Of a stretch of 64,000 bases of DNA, positions 9,231 to 20,400 are shown piece by piece. The notes under the pieces are model-generated. The model made no database searches, was not told where the DNA came from, and was given only the letters and a program-made list of their open reading frames with translations. Each line of letters opens with the position of its first letter. Within the stretch, counting starts at the first letter, position 1. The position numbers were made by a program, and so were the translations under genes. This DNA is from Brachycybe producta (lineage: Eukaryota > Arthropoda > Diplopoda > Playtdesmida > Andrognathidae): contig JAUPFP010000001.1 of assembly GCA_036925085.1 (NCBI GenBank), positions 21,167,229-21,231,228 on the forward strand, read 5' to 3'.

Positions 9231-9567
9231 ATTAGGGTTCGGATTTTCATGCAAAATCAAGCAAAATGTTTCTCAATCTATGGCTCCAAGTGCCACCAAT
9301 TGTGAAGTAATATCATCAACATCATTAGAGCAAACGCAATTATGTTTTTTTTTTTCTAATCAAGGTTGGTTAGAGGCTAGATATCTGGTTACTATCAGTT
9401 GTCGACTAGAAAGTTCTAGCCTCTAACCAGAGTTTTTTTTTATTGAAAAAAAAAATCATAATTGTTGGTTGATCTCTAAACGGGAGATTGTTACTTCAAA
9501 TTTGGCTCTTGGGCCACCTGATTGAGAAATATTTTGCTTGATATTGCATGAAAATCCGAACCCTAAT
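9231..9567. mobile_element. family G inverted-repeat element
   Basis: Arms begin ATTAGGGTTCGGATTTTCAT and return as ATGAAAATCCGAACCCTAAT. The centre holds a second inverted pair around GGTTAGAGGCTAG / CTAGCCTCTAACC. A further copy starts at 63857 and runs off the window, and a fragment lies near 24265. Confidence 0.8.
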
Positions 9568-10053
9568 CATCATCATCATCATCTTGACTTCATTTTAAGA
9601 GATTTTTGTTGTTGTTGTAATTTTCGCTCTCAATGATACGTTTGATTCATCATCATCATCATAATCATCATTGCACTGAAGATGAAAGATTATATTTACC
9701 AAAATTATTATTCTGTCATTTATTCTTTCTTTTTAAAAAAAAATCCTAATTAGGAGGGATATAGGATGTTTATGCTAAATTCATTGTTAATGCAACATTT
9801 TTTTTATATAGAAAATTATAAAAAAAAAAATTCATAGTCTCTTTAAGCTGGAAACAGACGATCAATTCTGGATTGCCCATCGTTTAAGGGTGCCAGGGTG
9901 ACCAAGACCACACTAGACCGGAAAGAAGAGACTCGAATCGGAAAAGAAAATCCCAGATGGAATAAAAAATTCGGGCCACACTAAGCCCGGATGGAATCGT
10001 CTCGGATAGCTGGATGGGAAATGTAAGGGAGCAGTTTCGAACAGCAATTTTCA
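9568..10053. other. AT-rich spacer, nothing recognisable
   Basis: Contains CAT/ATC trinucleotide runs and poly(A) stretches. No gene is seen. Confidence 0.5.
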
Positions 10054-10322
10054 CAGGCAATTAGAAATCGGAACGAACAGAAGTTGTCTCTGCCCTTTTT
10101 ATGACGACCGGCAACTTCTAATTGGTTGGTTATGTAGTCTGACCTCACATGCTCCGCCCTTTTTATGACGACCGGCAACTTCTAATTGGTTGGTTATGTA
10201 GTCTGACGTCACATGCTCCGCCCTTTCTCAACGTCGAATCACCCAACAAACCAATTAAAAGTAGCCGGTCGCCTTACAAAGGGGCGGAGCCAACTTCTGT
10301 CTGTCCCGATTTCTAATTGCCC
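10054..10322. mobile_element. family B inverted-repeat element, copy with internal duplication
   Basis: Begins CAGGCAATTAGAAATCGG and ends CCGATTTCTAATTGCC. The segment GACGACCGGCAACTTCTAAT with its flanks is present twice, an internal duplication of about 60 bp. Confidence 0.8.
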
Positions 10323-11390
10323 GTATTTTGTCCTGTGCAGTCATAACTGAGTAACAAAACGCTGCGTGTGAACTGAACTTATTTTGGCACCATTTTTTTT
10401 TACAAAAAAAAACCCTGTATATTCATACCGGAAGTATCACACTTGTATCCCATACTTCTTTGTCCAAATATGAAGTTTTTTTTTTCTTATTAAACCCCCC
10501 CCCCCCCCCCCCCCCCCCCTCTGGAGGTTTTTGTGTCTGCTTACACTTGAATAAGCCCATGATTCTCTGAACTTCCTCCAATTTCATCTCCGCCTTAATA
10601 CTAAAGACACTCCCAGGTTTTTTTCCCCCCAAAAAAAAGAAGATTGTTGAAGAATCTCTACAGATAAACAGTCTTGTTCATAAATCACCAGTAAAGCTCC
10701 CATTTTCACTAAGTCCATCTGACTGTACTTCTGAGGAAAACCGTCCCTTGTGTTTTTCTTTCTCTCTCTCTCTCTCTCTCTCAATGAGAGTTAACCAATG
10801 TAAATTCAGATATAGTGATGGTGGGTGGTTTGTGCCATGAGCTGAGAGAGAGCGCGATAGAAGCTAAACTCTTGAGCTTAAAAGAAGAAATAGAAGATAA
10901 AAGTTAGGTGACTTTTATAGTCTATATTGACTGTTACTTTATTCAAGTGTTAGAAAGTGTTAACCAATGTTAGTGCCACACACACACACACACACAAAAA
11001 ATCCTCTTTTTTTTGTCTACGACATGTAATGGTGGCCCACAATGTCACTTATAGTTGGTATTAAGTAGGAACCCATTTTATGCCCATCTTAAGATGAAAA
11101 AAGACCACCAACAGTTTTGCCCGTTGTGTTCGTTTTGTGTCTTTTCTTACAACTGGATCTCCAAATTCATAATCTTTACAGTTGTGTTGCTTCTTATTAT
11201 TGTATATAAGCCTTAAATAAGCTCCATGATTTCATTACAAAAGAATCGAAAAATCTTATTATTATAACTGATGATAAAGATGATATCATTTAATAAATTA
11301 AGTTTCCATTTTTTTTTTTTTTTTTTTTTTTTTGGAAACAAAACAAAAAGTTGCTCAGATCAAAAGCCACTTTTCCACATTTAAGCCTCG
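10323..11390. other. low-complexity spacer with homopolymer and microsatellite runs
   Basis: Holds a ~24-nt poly(C) run near 10495-10519, a (TC)n run near 10760-10783, a (CA)n run near 10977-10997 and poly(T) near 11310-11333. No exon is recognised. Confidence 0.6.
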
Positions 11391-11798
11391 TTTTCACAAT
11401 GATAGTTGCTGTCATGAGAGCAGCAACTATCACGAGAACTATCATCGTGAAGACCGCATGATAGTCGCTATCACACTGTTGCGATAGCACTATCACAACT
11501 ATCTCGTTTGACTAGATCAGTGGTCCCCAACCCCCGGGCCGGTACCGGTCCGTGGATCAAATGGTACCGGGCCGCCCAAGGAACATTGAATTATTTCCAT
11601 TTTCTGCAGTGACAGCAACCAAAACAAAACAACGGAATAAACTGGACATAAGCAACACACTTTGGGTGTCATTGTCTCCTATTACCCCCCTCAGCGGGCC
11701 GCAGTAAAATTATCAAACGTTGACCGGTCCGCGGCGATAAAAAGGTTGGGGAGCACTGGACTAGATAGTTGATAGTACTGTGTCGCAATAGTAATAGA
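11391..11798. mobile_element. family H element (ACTATC-rich foldback), interrupted by a hAT-like element
   Basis: Starts CCTCGTTTTCACAATGATAG and consists of alternating GATAGT/ACTATC motifs that fold back on themselves. It is interrupted at 11518-11758. A relative lies at 46568-46862. Confidence 0.6.
11518..11758. mobile_element. short hAT-like element with 8-bp target duplication
   Basis: The 241-bp element begins CAGTGGTCCCCAACC and ends GGTTGGGGAGCACTG. It is flanked by GACTAGAT at 11510-11517 and 11759-11766. Ends and duplication length fit hAT MITEs. It sits inside the family H element. Confidence 0.85.
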
Positions 11799-11849
11799 CA
11801 GGCATTTAGAAATCGGGATGAACAGAAGTTGGCTCCGCCCAATTGCCTG
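11799..11849. mobile_element. family B remnant reduced to its ends
   Basis: Only the left 40 bp (CAGGCATTTAGAAATCGGG...CTCCGCCC) and the terminal CAATTGCCTG remain, so most of the element is deleted. Confidence 0.6.
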
Positions 11850-12633
11850 TAGCCAAGACCACTAGAGCCGGCGCTGGCAACAAAGGTAGACATTCTCAAA
11901 GGCAATCATGATAGTTATCATCCTCTTATGACTCTTTCTCTGCACCAAAAGAAAGGGAGGAATTCTCAGTTTCAGCAGAGAGAAAAATATATATGTTGCA
12001 ATTATACCTTTTACTACAGATGACACTGCAGTTGAGGTGAGATTATATGAAATTCACAGCAAGAAGAAAAGCTTTTTAGCAGATTAAGTTGCATCAAAAC
12101 AATATCATGATATGGGAGGTGATTTTTTTTTTGTCTCTCTTGTCTTTATTCTTCCCTCTTTTCTCGTTATTTCATTCCGCAACCAGAGAAAGAGATGAGC
12201 CGGCGGCGCAAGCACGTTCTTAAACTCATCGCTTAATCGTACAAAAAAAAACGACTTAAAAGCGAAGTCACTCACGAGTCACGCTAACAGATAAGAATCT
12301 ACAATGGCAGTGACACACGTCACGCGAGTCCTCTATCCTAAAACCGAATCCCGATTGAGTCTTTAAACGTACTTATATGCACGTGCTTCAACTGTTGCAC
12401 GCGTGCCATCTGTTGCCCATCCATCAATGATATATAAGTGAACGCAAAACACATTTTAAAGAAAATGTCTCAATTAATTCTACCTGAGTAAGCACAATTC
12501 CAATTGCCTATAGTTTCTTTTTCTGTACTGTAAAATTGTCATAGGAATTACATTAAAAAAAAAACACCTCACCATTATTAAATGAAAGGAAAAATAACAC
12601 CCTCTCCTCTCCTCCCCCCCCCCCCAAAAAAGA
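11850..12633. other. spacer, nothing recognisable
   Basis: Unique-looking AT-rich sequence with a poly(C) run near 12612-12625. No exon or repeat family is recognised. Confidence 0.5.
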
Positions 12634-12806
12634 CAGGCAATTAGAAATCGGGACAAACAGAAGTTGGCTCCAACTTCTAATTGGTTGGTTATTTATTCTG
12701 ACGTCACCTGCCCCGCCATTTTCAATTTTTAATTGGTTGATATATTGGTATGCGGCTCATAAAAGGACGGGGCAAACGACTATATCTTGCTGCGCACAAT
12801 TGCCTG
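12634..12806. mobile_element. family B / family C chimeric element
   Basis: The left half is family B (CAGGCAATTAGAAATCGGG) while the right half carries family C sequence (GGCTCATAAAAGGACGGGGC). It ends CAATTGCCTG, which suggests recombination between the two related families. Confidence 0.6.
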
Positions 12807-12834
12807 TTTTTGTTTTAAAAGTTTATTTTAAAAG

Positions 12835-12960
12835 ATTTCAACATGAAAAATACCCAAGTAAATGATTGAGCTACCTTTCTAGTTTATAAAAAAAAACACT
12901 TTCTAGTTTCTCTTAATTTTGCTCTTCTGAAAGACAAAATAATCAAAAAGTTTGAAAATT
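12835..12960. mobile_element. family D element, right half only
   Basis: Carries the D signature AAGTTTATTTTAAAAGATTT...GATTGAGCTACCTTTCTAG...CTGAAAGACAAAATAATCA, without its left arm. Confidence 0.6.
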
Positions 12961-13065
12961 ATCCGGTTCATAAACAATGTTAATTAAAATAATACATTTA
13001 GTTTCAAAAAGCAGCAAGAAAAAGCGGAAATTTAATATAACGTCTACGTAATGCCTTTATAAAGC

Positions 13066-13300
13066 GAACATGGTTAGCGATCGTGACGCCATCTATTGGT
13101 TATTTAACAAATGACTTCGTACAATAAAAATATTAACCAGCGTTAGCGATCGAGCCGCCATCTATTGGCTATTCGACAAATTGACTAAACAATAAAACAG
13201 TGATGGGTTAGCCATCGTGGCGCCATCTATTGGCGGGTCAACAACATACATTATTTCAAAAGACTTAACAAACTGTGGCGCCATCTATTGGAGATTAATT
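13066..13300. repeat. four-copy ~65-bp repeat, each with a CTCF-like site
   Basis: Four spaced copies of GCCATCTATTGG preceded by GTTAGC(G)ATCG in the first three. The conserved blocks lie near 13085, 13155, 13219 and 13277. On the minus strand each reads CCAATAGATGG(C)G(G)C, close to the metazoan CTCF core CCASYAGRKGGCRS. Confidence 0.75.
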
Positions 13301-14240
13301 GAACGAGAAAATTCTCAATACGGTATGTACAACATTTTACTCACTAGAAGACGAAACTGAATTTCAAATCTCTCCAAATGCTTGAAAATGTTTCATAACG
13401 TAAATTACTTTCATCTTTGAACCGTTTAACAAAAGTTTCGCAATCGGAACGAAGTCCAATAGCTTTTTTTTCCATTTTTAACCTAAAAAAACGTAAGAAA
13501 AACATTATAAATACGCCATAGTCACTTTTAAATAAGGTTTCTAACGCCATTCATAGTATTAAAAAACAAACTAAAAGGATCACGTGACGTCATATAAATG
13601 AAGCTAAACGAATGTCTAAACATGGCGACCCTGCATATCAAACTAAGGTGTTGTAGTCGCCATGGTCGTTCACCCTTCTAAATCGCATGGCGACACCACA
13701 TGCTTCGTTATTTCAACATATAAATTACACCTTATGCCACAGTTACGTTTCCCGCCCAAATCTTTGTATAGTATCTAATGCGTGATTGTGATAAATTACC
13801 GTTTAAAACAATTAAAAACCTTCCTAAAAAGCAAACATCACAATAAAATTACTACGTAGTGCTTTATTCGCACTGATGCTTTGAGAATTTTGTAAAAAAT
13901 TAAACATACCTGTTGAAAATTTTGGAAAGGAAATCGGCAAAACGTCTTATTTACGTCAAGCAGACTTCATAGCCGAAATACAGCTGCAAATTGAGCGGCT
14001 TGCTATTTTACACATTTGTAATAACGGCGGCTTTCTGTTAATGTCATCAATAAGAAGACTATAAAATGCTTTTGTGAAAAACATTTTCATAAAAGAAAAA
14101 CTTTAAAAAGCGGCCAATAATTCTGTAAATAAATTTATATTGAAAATTTTATAATAATAATGCTAAATTGTTTATTCAAAACAGTTGATCGGCGGCTATT
14201 AGTTAAGAAATGTTGGCGGCTGTTTCATATTAATATTTTT
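13301..14240. other. upstream region of the ACL4-like gene
   Basis: AT-rich sequence without an exon that I can support. A further CTCF-like site on the plus strand lies in intron 1 near 14727-14741. Confidence 0.5.
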
Positions 14241-14297
14241 ATGACGTCATAAATACGATATATCGATGCTCATTATTCTCAATAACTGCATCGATAT
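14241..14297 (+). promoter_or_regulatory. CRE palindrome and TATCGAT inverted pair upstream of the ACL4-like gene
   Basis: A perfect CRE-type palindrome ATGACGTCAT (14241-14250) is followed by ATATCGATGC (14260-14269) and its inverse GCATCGATAT (14288-14297), 120-175 bp before the start codon. TATCGAT-type (DRE-like) and CRE motifs are common in promoters of growth genes. The function is inferred. Confidence 0.4.
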
Positions 14298-14415
14298 TGT
14301 TTGACAAGTGTTGTCAGATCTCAGTTCTACAAGTTCCCTACACGTGGTTTCCTGTTTATATTTTCTCCACTAAAATCGTGAAATTTATCGAGATTTTGTA
14401 TACAATTTTAACGAA

Positions 14416-17400
14416 ATGGCAAATAGTAACGAAATTGGTGTCTCAGCGCAGGCAGAAACTTTGCTTACTAAGGTAATTTGAACGTAAAAAGTTAAGATAA
14501 TTCGCAATAAAACCGTATCGTTTATATAACTATTATTTTGCCATAAATAGTTAATTTTAAAATATATTATTATAAAAATGCTTTCATTATATTTGCCTAC
14601 TCTTATCATTTCAAACAAACCTAGAATTTAATCTGAATCTTTCTTCTATAAATAGTGAAAACCGTTCATTTTCTGTATTTGTTTTATTAATATGGTATTT
14701 TATCATTTTGCAATCAACTCAAGCTACTAGACGGCGCTGTTGTATTGATTAATTGCAAGAAAAGAAAAATGGGAGCATCTACTCTACCAATGTGAGCAGG
14801 TGCTCACTCTCGCAAAATAGATTTGGCTGTTTTTATTCATTTTATTTAGAACAGGACCTTTTATTTCACATTTATTGAAAATTTTGAGAAGTTTTTCAAT
14901 GAAATTAGAGGATTTTCAGCTAAATTCAAAAGGATTTTCAGCTGAAATCAAGAGGATTTTCAACTGAAATTAGAGGATTTTCAACTGAAATCAAGAGGAT
15001 TTTTCAACTGAAATCAAGAGAATTTTCAACTGAAATCAAGTGGATTTTCAACTGAAATCAAGAGAATTTTCAACTGAAATCAAGAGAATTTTCAACTGAA
15101 ATCAAGAGGATTTTCAACCGAAATCAAGAGGATTTTCAGCTGAAATCAAGAGGATTTTCAACTGAAATTAGAGGATTTTCAGCTGAAATCAAGAGGATTT
15201 TCAACTGAAATCAAGAGGATTTTCAACTGAAATTAGAGGATTTTCAACTGAAATCAAGAGGATTTTCAACTGAAATCAAGAGGATTTTCAACTGAAATCA
15301 AGAGGATTTTCAACTGAAATCAAGAGGATTTTCAACTGAAATCAAGAGGATTTTCAACTGAAATCAAGAGGATTTTCAACTGAAATTAGAGGATTTTCAA
15401 CTGAAATCAAGAGGATTTTCAACTGAAATCAAGAGGATTTTCAACTGAAATCAAGAGGATTTTCAACTGAAATCAAGAGGATTTTCAACTGAAATCAAGA
15501 GGATTTTCAACTGAAATCAAGAGGATTTTCAACTGAAATCAAGAGGATTTTCAACTGAAATCAAGAGGATTTTCAACTGAAATCAAGAGGATTTTCAACT
15601 GAAATCAAGAGGATTTTCAACTGAAATCAAGAGGATTTTCAACTGAAATCAAGAGGATTTTCAACTGAAATTAGAGGATTTTCAGCTGAAATCAAAAGGA
15701 TTTTCAGCTGAAATCAAGAGGATATTCAACTGAAATCAAGAGGATTTTCAGCTGAAATCAAGAGGATTTTCAACCGAAATCAAGAGGATTTTCAACTGAA
15801 ATCAAGAGGATTTTCAACTGAAATCAAGAGGATTTTCAACCGAAATCAAGAGGATTTTCAGCTGAAATCAAGAGGATTTTCAACTGAAATTAGAGGATTT
15901 TCAGCTGAAATCAAGAGGATTTTCAACTGAAATCAAGAGGATTTTCAACTGAAATTAGAGGATTTTCAACTGAAATCAAGAGGATTTTCAACTGAAATCA
16001 AGAGGATTTTCAACTGAAATCAAGAGGATTTTCAACTGAAATCAAGAGGATTTTCAACTGAAATCAAGAGGATTTTCAACTGAAATCAAGAGGATTTTCA
16101 ACTGAAATTAGAGGATTTTCAACTGAAATCAAGAGGATTTTCAACTGAAATCAAGAGGATTTTCAACTGAAATCAAGAGGATTTTCAACTGAAATCAAGA
16201 GGATTTTCAACTGAAATCAAGAGGATTTTCAACTGAAATCAAGAGGATTTTCAACTGAAATCAAGAGGATTTTCAACTGAAATCAAGAGGATTTTCAACT
16301 GAAATCAAGAGGATTTTCAACTGAAATCAAGAGGATTTTCAACTGAAATCAAGAGGATTTTCAACTGAAATTAGAGGATTTTCAGCTGAAATCAAAAGGA
16401 TTTTCAGCTGAAATCAAGAGGATATTCAACTGAAATCAAGAGGATTTTCAGCTGAAATCAAGAGGATTTTCAACCGAAATCAAGAGGATTTTCAACTGAA
16501 ATCAAGAGGATTTTCAACTGAAATCAAGAGGATTTTCAACCGAAATCAAGAGGATTTTCAACCGAAATCAAGTGGATTTTCAACTGAAATCAAGAGGATT
16601 TTCAACTGAAATCAAGAGGATTTTCAACTGAAATCAAGAGGATTTTCAACTGAAATCAAGAGGATTTTCAACCGAAATCAAGAGGATTTTCAACCGAAAT
16701 CAAGAGGATTTTCAACTGAAATCAAGAGGATTTTCAACTGAAATCAAGAGGATTTTCAACTGAAATCAAGAGGATTTTCAACTGAAATCAAGAGGATTTT
16801 CAACTGAAATCAAGAGGATTTTCAACTGAAATCAAGAGGATTTTCAACTGAAATCAAGAGGATTTTCAACTGAAATCAAGAGGATTTTCAACTGAAATCA
16901 AGAGGATTTTCAACTGAAATTAGAGGATTTTCAGCTGAAATCAAAAGGATTTTCAGCTGAAATCAAGAGGATATTCAACTGAAATCAAGAGGATTTTCAG
17001 CTGAAATCAAGAGGATTTTCAACCGAAATCAAGAGGATTTTCAACTGAAATCAAGAGGATTTTCAACTGAAATCAAGAGGATTTTCAACCGAAATCAAGA
17101 GGATTTTCAACCGAAATCAAGTGGATTTTCAACTGAAATCAAGAGGATTTTCAACTGAAATCAAGAGGATTTTCAACTGAAATCAAGAGGATTTTCAACT
17201 GAAATCAAGAGGATTTTCAACCGAAATCAAGAGGATTTTCAACCGAAATCAAGAGGATTTTCAATGAATTGAAATTAATTTCAATGAAATTGAAAGGTTT
17301 TTTTTTAAATAAGCTTTTTATTCTCATTAATATATTTTGAAGATTTCATCTTTATCATTTTTAGTTTTGACATAACTTTGTTCTTGCTGTTAATTGTGAC

Positions 17401-20400
17401 AATGGCAAGTGAAAGCGACAAATTTGATTCATCCGAGAATCAATTACAATTTGTGCGATTGCTGAAAGATCATCCAGTTCTTTTCGAAAAATCAAACATT
17501 CCGGAAGTAAAGAGAAGGAAAGCTCAAGCCATAACAGACATAAAAGGAAGCCTAATGACAGATTTTGGAGTTTTATTAAATGAAACACAAATTTGGAAGA
17601 AATTAAACAATATGAAAACAAGAATAAGGAAGAAAACGGACAAAATACAAACTGGAAATACAAAAATTATATTAAAAGACTGGGAAGAGGAATTCTTTAA
17701 ATATCTACAAGGAGACACAAAACCAGCCACAACCACATTCGAAGGTGATTTTATTTTATGTAAATGTATTTTTTTATTATGTTTTAAAATGAATTTATTT
17801 TCTCTTTTCAGGTGCAAAACGAAGAGAAACTTGAGTGTTTTAGAAACTAGAAAGGTAGCTCGATCTCTTAAAGAGGTATTTTCATTTTGATATCTTTCAA
17901 AATAAACTTTTTTTGTATCATTTTCAAAATTACTCAATTTTATACAGACTATAATTTTCAATTCTTTTTCTATAAAAAGTTTATTTTGAAAGATATCAAA
18001 CTTGAAAGCATCCTTAAGTGATTTAGTTACCATTCTAGTTTCTAAATTACATTCGAGTTTTTCTTTATTTTTGCACCTGAAAGACAGAATAATCAAAAAA
18101 TTCGCGAGGTATTTACAGGTTAAAACCACCTTAAGGGTATTTTCATGTTGATATCTTTCAAAATAAACTTTTTATGTTAGTTTTAAAATCACCCAACTGT
18201 AATCAGCCGATTTTTTAAAAAACGTTTATTTTGAAAGATATATCAACATGAAAATACCCTAAAGTGATTGAGCTACCCTTCTAGTTTCCAAAACACTTTC
18301 TAATTTCTCGTAATTTTGCTCAGAGTTCGAAAATCAGCTGTTCATAAAACCATTTTAATGGGTTTTTTTTTTGTTAATTTTTAAGGAACAATTTCGGTTG
18401 ATGTAAGAACAATCAAGGAAGAAATCGAAGAGGAATGTTTCGAAGAGGATCATTCAGAAAGTCCTTTTGATGTAGACTATGAGACTATGGTTTCTTCAGT
18501 GGCCGAAACTTCGAAGTCTATTCTTCCGATGGCCACAACCTCAGTGACATACACACGAAATGCAGTAGTTGCTTTGAAAAACGGAAATCCTACAAATGAA
18601 AAATGCAAATTATTACCAGAAACGGAAGAAACAAAACAACTTTCGCTTGCAGAATTACAGCGTTTAGTATTGTTGGAACAGCTGCAGGTTTTCAGGCTTG
18701 CAAAGGAAATTTTATTGAAGAAAAGAGAAGAGGAACGGCATCATTTTCATCAGGAAATACACGACAATGTCCGACAGGAAGAAGAAGCAGACAATAACGA
18801 GGAACAGAACGTACGAAGGTGGTTTCGAAAGTTCTCTGAATCGGATATAGATGGCTCGGCATGAAGTTCGTTGCATTATCAGCCGCCATTTTTGCTAGAA
18901 ATGCACTCAAGATTTCAGCGGGATATGTCAAACAGTTTGTTTTTGATCGACAGCCAGTCGATGTATGCTTAATGTGAAAAATGGAGAGTAACGATGTTCG
19001 TGCGGTGATAAAATATCTGATGAAGAAGAGTCTAAACGCAACCAATCTTATATATTAATGGTGGCTTTAATATTAGTTACGTTTAAACCCTTCTTCACGG
19101 GATATTTTATCACGGCACGAACTTCGTTATTTTCCATTTTTCACGTTAAGCATACACCGACTGCTTTGATTGGCTGTCAAAAACAAACTATTTGACATAT
19201 CTGCACTGATATTGTGAATGCGTTTCTAGCAAAGATGGCTGTTGAAAATGTAATGAACTTCATGCCAATCGTTGTGCCGTCTATACCCGTTTCCGAGAAC
19301 TTTCCAAACCATCTTCGTAAATTCTGTGTTCACAAAAAAAATCTTTTCAATTTTGCCTAAACTTAATGAAATGCGTTTGAAGAATCAGAAGAAGAAAAAA
19401 TATTTGAAAAATGATTGAATTGAAGAATAAATTTTGTTGATTTTGTTTCTTCGTAGGCATTGAAGCACGTGGATAAGTTCGAATACGACGTGGCTCAAAC
19501 ATTTTGCGAGAGATGTCTTCGTTTAGATCCGAATAACATCCGCGCTTTGGAAACATCTTCTTCGCTCCTCTTGGAAATGGGAGAAATGGACAAAGCAAAA
19601 TCCATATCCTCTTTTTTAAAATAAAATATTTGATAAAAAGAAATTTCACTGATGAGATATATTCTCGTACAGGATGTTTTAAACATTTCGTAAATAACGC
19701 TTAGGACAAAATAAGTGTTTTAGGAACTAGAAAGGTAAACTGAATCACTTAAGGGGTACTTGCGGGTTGATATCTTTCAAAATAAACTTTTTATAGACAA
19801 AAATTAAAAAAAGCTTATTTTGGAAGATATCAACACGAAAATACCGTTAAATGTGCTGAGCTACCTTTCTATTTTCTAAAACACTTTCCAATTTTTCTTT
19901 CTGCGTTTCAGAAGAGCAACACTAAACAGGAATTGAAAGTGCGTTAGAAACTAGAAGGGCTAGTTCAATCACTTAAGGGTATTTTCGTGTTGGTATCTTT
20001 CAAAATAAGGTTTTTTTTAATTTTTGCCTATAAAAAGTTTATTTTGAAAGATATTAACACGAAAATATCCGTAAGTGATTGAGCTGACCTTTTAATTTCT
20101 CTTGATTTTGCTTCCCAAAAGACAGAATAACCAGAGTTCGAGGAGAGACGTTTATAATTTAAAACCACCTTAACTGTTTTCGTTGTTCATATACTGTTTG
20201 GAACGAGCGATACGATTGGCTCCAAATGAAGGATACTCAAAGTTTTTGTCATTGGCTCAATTGGTCGAAGGCAAAGAGTCGGTCGAACTTTACAATCAAG
20301 GTTTAAAACTCATCAAAGAAGAATTGGAAACACTTTCGGACGAAAACGTTTGTACCAAGGGTTTGAAAAGAAATATTTAAAAACCGGCTGGGTCCACATC

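Larger units (their letters stand above)
19604..20194 (+). other. U12-type AT-AC intron in the ACL4-like gene
   Basis: The 5' splice site is ATATCCTCTT, matching the U12 consensus RTATCCTT. The 3' end is ...CATATAC with AC as the last dinucleotide. CCTTAAC (20168-20174) matches the U12 branch-site core, 20-22 nt upstream of the AC. No GT-AG alternative keeps the frame: exon 2 has no GT before its stop, while the AT-AC junction gives KAKS-CLERAIRLAP, a normal TPR helix. Confidence 0.85.

Noticed and set aside
14876-17262. CRISPR-like regular array
   Set aside because: There are no unique spacers between units and the context is a spliced animal gene. It is a minisatellite.
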